From positions 1-64,000 of the forward strand of contig JAGVSM010000505.1 of NCBI GenBank assembly GCA_022494885.1: DNA of 64,000 nt. The letters are read 5' to 3'. This document shows positions 56,831 to 64,000 of the stretch, in pieces; position 1 is the stretch's first letter, and the number at the start of each line of letters is the position of its first letter. The notes under the pieces are model-generated. The model saw nothing but the letters and a program-made list of their open reading frames with translations, was not told the DNA's origin and did no database searches. The DNA comes from Micrasema longulum (Eukaryota; Arthropoda; Insecta; Trichoptera; Brachycentridae). The position numbers were made by a program, and so were the translations under genes.

Positions 56831-57486
56831 TGTTAAATATTATTTGCATAATTTAATTAATAAGTCTAATTGAATGTCCCTCTTTACTTTTGGCCCGAAA
56901 TTTCATTTTATGTTTACGTTTACTTTATACAGTAATAATATTTTATTGTCACATAACTCTTTCATACTGATTTTAACTACCTCACATTATATTATATATT
57001 TTCGTGGGTATGGGTTTTTTTTTGTCGTTCACTGAAGCGTTTATTCTTTAAATTTCTTATTCTTGTTTCTAAGAGCCAAAATCACTCGCAAACGAGTGGA
57101 GACGTATAAAAAAAAAAAAGCATCATCAAAAGCGGATGTTACATCGCTCAGACTTCTAGATCACTTCATTATAATAAATCAAAAATGGAACCATGTTCAC
57201 CTTGATGTAAATGAGTAAATATTAAACTAGGAACAGTCGATGTGGATAAATATTATTGTTTAATGGTCGATTTGGTCAAACGAAAAAAGAAACAATAAGA
57301 CCCGTTTAAAAAAATAACAGCATTCATGGCGGAATCAAGTTACATTTTTTATCGGTATTTTACCGTCGGAGATTTAAAAAACGCTCCAAGAAATGCATTA
57401 TTGTTAAACAATAGGTCTCATTGACATGAGTCGAGATATTTTAATGGAATGTAAATGTATGTATTGAAAATGATATCATACTTTAC
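56831..57486. other. intron sequence adjoining the 57487-57654 exon
   Basis: AT-rich, contains an (A)n run at 57105 at the end of a possible LINE tail. Nothing else recognised. Confidence 0.5.
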
Positions 57487-57654
57487 CTTTCTTTGCAGAA
57501 CATTAATTTTTCTATCTTTAATATCCATGTGATCCTTTATCTCTGTCAACTCGTTTCCTATGCGGTTCCTCTCCTGCGTTGCTTGCATGGCTGTTTGCGT
57601 TTTCTTCTCTATAAGTCTGTTTTTTTCTTCGAGTCTTGTTCGGAGTTCTTCGAC
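57487..57654 (-). CDS. brp: bruchpilot (ELKS/CAST) internal exon, 56 codons
   Basis: This exon lies between a CTACAG acceptor and a GTAAAG donor, both phase 0. It joins in frame to the exon at 59192-59359, giving LQAD then VEELRTRLEEKNRLIEKK, and continues through ERNRIGNELTEIKDHMDIKD to INVLQRK, a Brp/ELKS coiled-coil block. Its length, 168 nt, exactly equals that of the preceding exon. Codons are AT-rich (AAA, AAT, ATT), unlike the GC-rich neighbour. The exon is too short for a simple ORF screen because no suitable ATG opens it; it was found from family knowledge and splice sites. Loss of either 168-nt exon by alternative splicing would keep the frame. Confidence 0.92.
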
Positions 57655-59191
57655 CTGTAGGAAAACATCATTAGTATCCGCAAATTAATTTATTTATATA
57701 TTTTTAATCCACGCATCAGTTTTGAAGTGTTATTTAGTGTCAGTGGAGTGCGTCAGTGAATTGCGATTTGTGATTTTTACTAATGCCAATAGTATAAATA
57801 ATGCGATGCTTGATATATTTCGAAACTTATACATTCAGTGAGTATGCGTTGGTTTGCAATAGTGAAATTATACTTCTACGATATTTTTTTAAATTATATT
57901 TTTTCATCGCCAGTTTGTGCTTGCACTCTTAATCAGAAATTATCGATTATTTATAAATTTAATCAAATATCTCAAAATAACGGTATTGACGATTTTACGT
58001 AAAATATGATTCTGTAATGAAAATTGTAACTAAGTTTCTGTAGTCAAGCCTAAATCTGCAAAATCAAAAATATGAAACTCAAACTATTCCAAATTGTATA
58101 GTAAATTAAAGCACCAGTTCAGATGATGAATAAAACGAAGATTTTTTAAAACATGAATAGGATATGGTATTATCAGTAGGTAGGGCAAGTTGTACCAGAT
58201 CAAATAAGGGTTTAGAAGAGATAAGGTAGAAGTTGATCATGGTATGAGATTTTTCAGAAAGGATAGAACACAAAAAGTTTTATCAGACTCGGTTTTATAT
58301 AGTTATGGTTAATTGGACCCGTTCAGATACAATGATACAAACAGGTCAAGGAAATAAGGAAAATTTAGTTCAGGTTACAAATTAAGCAAATAAGTTTCCC
58401 AGAAAGGAAAGTGTATGGCGTGGTCAGGTCAAGTTAAACTAATTTAGACAAATTTAGAGTAACGAAAATAGTATGGTTAGATTAGGTTGGGACCATTTTA
58501 GACAGATGTAGAATAATAATGAGAACCTATTGGAGCTGAAATGAACTAACTGACATTTTAAAGGTGGATTAAACACATTGCATTTTTTAAATTTCTGTCA
58601 TCAGTATAATGTAAAAAAAGGTTTTTATTGTACAAAATATCCATGGTTATTAATGTAAGATAGGTACTTAAGTTGGCAAACTCTATGTAATGACTCTCTA
58701 CTATTAGTAACCTTGCCATTGCGAATTCTGTCTCTCATATCTGACAGGTTTGGTGTCACTCTTCACTCTACAACAAGCTTTCTGACAATACAAAGCATTC
58801 GTAGGTTATATCAACAAAAGAGACATACAAGTAGGTATAAAGTGTTCGTACTTAAACTACTTCCACACCTAAGGTTAAAGCGCGCCCATAATCTTAAAAT
58901 AATTTAAATAATCAAAACTGTTTCGTAAAAAGAGTAGGAAAAAGCTCACACAGTTTAAACTTTGAATACAAAATTCTGACCATTTTGTCAGTCAGTTCAC
59001 TTCGCCTGCAACGGGTTCACATAAAAAGGGTTGTTTGGGAAGCTTTGTCTAGGTAGGAAGTTGAAACAATAAAATTTACGGAAAGGACAAATGGAAAGGA
59101 AAGGACAAAAGGGTAAAAGGAAAGGACAAAAGGGTATGGTTAGGCCAATTTTGACCAGATCAAAGGGTCAGGTTAGGTGAAGCTGCCTTAC
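57655..59191 (-). other. brp intron, 1.5 kb
   Basis: Phase-0 intron with GTAAGG donor at 59191 and CTACAG acceptor at 57655. It contains degenerate GGTCAGGTTAGG-like phrases, a short purine-rich tandem repeat at 59080-59137 close to the donor, and an unassigned open stretch around 58713-58907 (+). No transposon could be recognised. Confidence 0.85.
59080..59137. repeat. short purine-rich tandem repeat in brp intron
   Basis: GGAAAGGACAAA-type units repeat about four times, with AAAGGGTA between the last ones. The repeat lies 55 nt inside the intron from the 5' splice site of exon 59192-59359, so on the brp strand it is a CCTTT-rich pyrimidine tract. Confidence 0.8.
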
Positions 59192-59359
59192 GTCAGCCTG
59201 AAGCATATTGTAGTGTTCCTCCTTGGCACAGAGCGACTCCTTGAGGACGGCGATGTGGCGCTGGTAGTCCTGATGCTGCTCGTCCAAGGCCTTCATCTTG
59301 GCAGCCATGCCCAGGATCTCTTGGTCCCTGCGCTGGATCTCCACACGGAACTCGTCCAG
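59192..59359 (-). CDS. brp: bruchpilot (ELKS/CAST) internal exon, 56 codons
   Basis: Bruchpilot is the insect ELKS/CAST protein that builds the presynaptic active-zone T-bar and clusters calcium channels near release sites. The exon starts after a GGACAG acceptor and ends at a GTAAGG donor; both borders are phase 0. The translation runs from LDEFRVEIQRRDQEIL through KMKALDEQHQDYQRHIAVLK to EEHYNMLQAD, a charged coiled coil that I recognise as the ELKS core region of Brp. The reading frame is also open upstream of the acceptor to about 59470, but that part does not look like Brp and the exon boundary fits the known block. It is much richer in G/C at third positions than the next exon. The acceptor has a weak pyrimidine tract, so the exact 5' border is slightly less certain than the donor. 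Confidence 0.88.
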
Positions 59360-59754
59360 CTGTCCGCACCACGCCATTTCCCAGGATGCGTGCAAGTTCG
59401 TTAGGGGTAAGGGGTTTCTGTTTAGTATCGGCGTATTGGCGGCACTGAGGGACTGTCGAGTCTTGAACAATCATTTTCCCATTCAAACCAAATAATGAAT
59501 CCTTAACGGCTGCGTTTTTCGGAAAACTTGCTATTTGAAAACACTTTTCAACAATATTCTGAGCATGTACATTTTTAACGATTTTTTGAAATACTAGGTA
59601 TTATAATGATCTAAGTGCACGACGCTGTTGCTTTTGTTTTGGTTAAATTTTTAAAATTAATTTAATTTAAATAACGAAATTGAAATACTTAAACGTTTCA
59701 AAGGCTGTTTTAAATGTTATTGATGAAATGTTTATTTGAGATTAAAATGCTTAA

Positions 59755-60228
59755 CACATTGTATCCCGGAGCCGTGATTATATAATCACGCAGTGTGTCC
59801 CGGTCCCGTGTTTTCACGTGGTTTACCAGCTGTCTAAAAAAGTGCATTTTATTGACATCTAGTGACTTTTATTAGTACTTTTTCGCTCCTGGTAAGCCAC
59901 ATGAAAACACGGGACCGGGACACAACGCGTGGTTATTGTGATCACGTGTTTACAAGGCTCCGGGATAAAAAGCACAATAAAAGGAGTGAGACTCTGTATA
60001 TGTGCGAACATTGCAATGTGGCTCTCCATAAGGGCCAATGTTGGCAAAACTATCATACAAAAATGACTTTGAAATTGTTTAAAATAAATATGAAAAGTTT
60101 CAAGTGACCCAGTATTTTCATAATTATGACACTTTTAAGAAACCCTTCACAAAGCATGAAATTTCACAAAAATGGGTCGGGCACAGGGTGAATTTTATGT
60201 GGTTGGTCCTACTGGGACATCGTCATTA
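59755..60228 (+). mobile_element. piggyBac-type non-autonomous element, copy 2
   Basis: Starts after TTAA (59751-59754) with CACATTGTATCCCGGAGCCG, contains the palindrome (59760-59970), then plus-strand RSETLYMCEHCNVALH, GQCWQNYHTK (piggyBac C-terminal CxxC zinc finger) and the 3' UTR AAAGCATGAAATTTCACAAA. It aligns with the reverse complement of 17440-18120 but has no SINE. The second TIR/TTAA is not recognisable and the end is placed where the match stops. Confidence 0.75.
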
Positions 60229-61484
60229 GCAAAAGTAGCATGCTCAATATATTTTTATATAATAATTTACCATAATAAATTTGTTGAATAGCGCCTTAAA
60301 ATAGAAGACTTTCGAAAATACTTTTCTTTTCAAAATATTAACACAACCTTTCCAAATTTTAAATTTTAATTACTGATTATTGGTTTGAAAAAGGTTTTAC
60401 TACTGTTAATTTTAATAAAGACACATAATATCAATTACGGATTTATTTGAGCGTAATATTTTTTTAAAGTTTAAAGTTAAAAACTCGACACCCCCTTAAT
60501 TGAAATAAAAGATGCAAAATCTCATACAATACCTACAAAAATAACAATACTTGAAATTGTACTTAATACTTTTTAATCTAATAATAATTTTATTACGAAA
60601 TAATACAGTTTCAAGTATTTTTGCATCCAGATAAATGTTTGCTAGCAAAAACAAATTGAAAAAATTGTTAGTAATGATATGTGTCAAAATATGTCAATAT
60701 TTAGCAGCATTTACTGATATATTTTATATCTTATACTAAGCGTCCAAAAGATGTAATTATTGGAAATAACTTACTAAATATGTAAAAAATAGTTTAAAAT
60801 TCGTACCAGTTAAGCCAAAAAAGTATTTTTAATGAAATTTGTACTGAGCAATTTACATAGTTTAATTTATAATATTTGTTTTTTTTTATAGTTATTTTGT
60901 AATAAAAATGCTTAAAGGAAAAATATATTTTTAAATTTAATTAAAATAACTTTGCTTTCGTTTAACTAGTACAAATTGAAAACATAAAATTGTTTAAGTT
61001 TAAAACAAAAAAAACTACATTGAAACTGAGAAATACATGCATAAATCAAGTTTTTGCAAAAAATGTTTTTAAAAAACAAAAAATAAATATAGCATTACTA
61101 AATATAACTTCATATATATACATTACCTTTTTCAGTAATATATTTTTTTTAAGAAACACAAGTACCTACAATATATTACGGATTTAAAAAATTCCGAATA
61201 TCATTCTTTACAAAAACTTGATATAACAAAAAAAACATATATTTTGATTACAAAATCGGGCTTATATTATTATCGTAAAAAATTGTATTATTTTGATGTT
61301 AAAAAAATTAGTATAATATTATCATTAATGAAAGCATAAAATGATAGTGATTTTGGCCTCACAAATCAATAAATATATTAATGGTAGTAGAATATATGCA
61401 GTGATGAAAGTGATGAAAGATGACGAGATGACCATGATGTAGTGAACATGAATGATTACTTAATATTATAAGTAATTAAAACTA
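60229..61484. other. no gene recognised
   Basis: AT-rich; only lysine/isoleucine-rich short frames. Confidence 0.5.
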
Positions 61485-61960
61485 GAGATAGGAAGATGAT
61501 CTCTCCATTTTTTGATTGAGACTAGATACAGAAAGTTTACCTATCCATTGTTTAAAACATACAGAAAGATGACCTTCCCATTCATTATTTCAAACTAGAT
61601 ACAGAAAGCTGATGATCTCTCCACATATTGTTTGAAACTAGAAACAGAAAGATGACCTCTCCATTAATTGTTTTTAAGCAGATATAGAAAGATGACTTAT
61701 CCATTAATTATTTGAAACTAGAAACAGAAAGATAACGTATCCATTAAGTGTCTGAAACTAGATACAGAAATATGACCCTTGCATTAATTGTCTTAAACTA
61801 TAATAGATACAGAAATATGACATCTCCAATCATTATTGAAACTATACACAGAAAGATGACCTTTCCATCAATTGTTCGAAACTAGGTACAGAAATATTAC
61901 CTCTCCATTAATAAGTTAAAACTAGATACATGAAGATTCCTTTCCTAATCATTATTTAAA
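61485..61960. repeat. ~40-bp minisatellite, about 12 units
   Basis: The consensus unit is near ACTAGATACAGAAAGATGAC and CTCTCCATTAATTGTTTGAA. Units vary by substitutions and small indels; a few are 36-44 bp. Not coding. Confidence 0.92.
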
Positions 61961-64000
61961 GTACATTAAATCTAACACGTATTCAAGTGGACACTTAAAA
62001 CACAATTTGGTGTTGAACACATGATCTATCTAAAAAGCTGTCGAAATTTCCGCTATCTTCAAAAATGAAACATTTTCGTTCAATAATATTTACTAAAAAT
62101 ATTAAAACACGTTTTTATTAATTGACTTTTTCACTATTATTAAGTCGCTATTAAATTAAAAGTCTTTGACTTTCTACTTTTAACCCTTCTTTGGTCTCTA
62201 AATTTTATTTTCTACTTAATTTATGATAAATATTTATATTAAAATATACAACTGTCTTAATTCGATTATGATTGAAATGCGTACCAAGAATACTATGAAA
62301 TATATATTAAACCTACGTTTTATAAATTAAAATAAATTAATAGACTGGTATACACCCAAAAATAAGTATCTTAATGGAAAAAATTGTCTTTCTAAAAATA
62401 CTCCCCTATGTTATCAAGAAAAATAGTTCTATCTACTTAAAGCGTCAACGTATTAAAATTAATTATTGTATTTATTTTTATTTAATTATAATACTAATTT
62501 TTTACTTTAAAAGATTCTTTGGGTTTAAAAAAATATTATTTAATATTTTATAAACATTTTTTTATGAGAAAAACTAGATTATTTACCAAACTTATTTAAA
62601 ATTAAAAAAAATAAAATTTCTATATAAAATATACCTTACTATATTTATCTATCACAAAATATATTATTTAAAATGTATAAGTAAAGATAAAATGATCTAC
62701 TTAAAATATTTAAGTTCTTAAATAAGCAATTCATAAGACTTAAATATCCGTTAAATTCAATTATCCAAGCCATTTTAAATATTTATTAAATTTTTATAGT
62801 GCATACTTAATATTTAAAAGAAACTTTTGGTATGGTGTAATTCAAAATATGGTTTCTTTGATGAAAAGATTTTATATTTTTAAAATATATTTTCTGTTTA
62901 ACTACGTTTTAAAATTCAAAAAAATATAATAAGTCTCATAGTATTTTCTCAATTTCACATTAAAAAGTTAAATAATTTCCAAACATTCGTTCTATAGAAA
63001 TTGATGAAGACTGTTTTTTATTGCTAAGATTGGCCCTTAAAATCATAATGATAACATTTATTTTACAGTTTGAGAGCATTTAGATTTAGAAGAAGAGCTT
63101 TTTTTACAACGTGTTTAAAGTTTTAATCTTTAGACTTTTTTGATAGATTAAAGGTTACGGACAATTATCGGCGTTTTATCATCATCACCCATGTGTATAA
63201 TTCAGAGTAATTTTTTCAAGTTATATAAACTTTTAAAAATAATAAAATTAAACATAAAAAATTGAACAAGTGTTACACTTCATTAAAATTATTATTTTTA
63301 ATTAAAACCAGGGACCAAAAACGACGTTAAACTTGAAATAAAATGCCTGGATCAAACCGAAATTATAATCGAATTAAAAAAAATAATAATAAATATTTTA
63401 ATGCGTCATGGAGGAAATTTTATAAGCTTATAACAAGCTTTGTTATATTTGTTGGCCATGTCTGTTTTTAAAATGTAATAATAAAACAATTTAGATTAAA
63501 TTGGGACTCTTGTACGTTTTTAATCCCTGAAATTATCACATGTATAGTACAATAATTAATATGTTTGAATTAAATATTAAATTGACTCGATTTCGCACAT
63601 TCAAAGGTACTTACTAAGATATGGCTTTATTGTCAAATGCGATTTTAAGTTTAAATTACAATTTAGACGTTATTCTTAACAACCATTTAAAATTCGTATA
63701 TTTTTTAATCTAAAAGGGACATAAAGAGTATTAATATTTACGGTACAATCCGTATTTTTTTAAATTATTACGAAATGTTAAGATTTGGTCTTAAGCTGTA
63801 TAATGTATTAGTAAGTGTTTTAATTATTGCCAAATATCTTTTGTTTTGATCATAAAATTCCGTGACAGTTTTTTTTACTATAAAGCTTTAGTATCGAGTT
63901 GATCGAATGATTCACGGAACGGTTTTTACTCGGACACAAAACGATAAAAAAATAATAACAGAAAATATAACAGATTCTGTTCAAATCGTTTTGGTAGTAT
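61961..64000. other. no gene recognised
   Basis: Very AT-rich (long A/T runs). No brp exon, repeat or coding trace seen up to the window edge. Confidence 0.5.

Larger units (their letters stand above)
39733..57486 (-). other. brp intron, 17.8 kb, transposon-rich
   Basis: Intron between the 56-codon exon and the 319-codon exon. The donor is GTAAAG and the acceptor TTTTTTTAG; phase 0. It holds LINE remnants on the plus strand, SINEs, TIR elements, a mariner remnant, a minisatellite and a long hairpin, annotated separately. Confidence 0.85.

Noticed and set aside
58150..58560. interstitial telomere-like TTAGG repeat
   Set aside because: GGTTAGATTAGGTT-like phrases occur but are scattered and not tandem.
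59360..59470. 5' extension of the brp exon to an ATG at 59470
   Set aside because: The extra residues are not coiled coil and do not look like Brp; a splice acceptor at 59360-59361 restores the expected block and phase.
61485..61960. CRISPR array
   Set aside because: Units are contiguous, diverged ~40-bp tandem repeats without distinct spacers, in an insect intron.

Overview
The window is eukaryotic and almost certainly from an insect. The only clear host gene is bruchpilot (brp), the ELKS/CAST-family active-zone scaffold, read on the minus strand. Three of its exons are visible: 59192-59359, 57487-57654 and 38776-39732. They encode 56, 56 and 319 codons, all in phase 0, with clean GT/AG borders. 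The rest of the window is AT-rich intron packed with transposon remains. I lean towards Lepidoptera, from the very AT-rich introns, the mix of LINE remnants, tRNA-derived SINEs and piggyBac-type elements, and a LINE 3' end with a GGCAATAAGCCCGCC-type motif. The order is an inference; the insect call is firm.

Layout. 59360-64000 would be upstream intron; it holds a piggyBac-type remnant (59755-60228) and a roughly 40-bp minisatellite (61485-61960). Then come the exon pair, separated by a 1.5-kb intron, and a 17.8-kb intron (39733-57486) with LINE, SINE, MITE and mariner debris. The large 319-codon exon follows. Below it, 1-38775 contains no further recognisable brp exon, so the next intron is at least 38.8 kb if the gene continues. 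That tract holds many 5'-truncated, frameshifted non-LTR retrotransposon 3' ends from at least five families, three or four tRNA-derived SINE families, non-autonomous DNA elements with terminal inverted repeats, and two pairs of ~0.5-1 kb repeats in inverted orientation.

The most informative structure is the nesting. Three SINE insertions can be read against an uninterrupted copy of the host element in the same window: a SINE in a piggyBac-like element, one in an RTE-like LINE, and one in a MITE-like repeat. Other items worth a second look are a near-perfect ~245-bp hairpin (49425-49669), an intact 56-codon ORF with a membrane-type N-terminus at 41160-41330 on the strand opposite brp, and an unassigned ORF near 25.4-25.6 kb. 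No CRISPR, bacterial operon, functional tRNA/rRNA gene or intact transposon was found.
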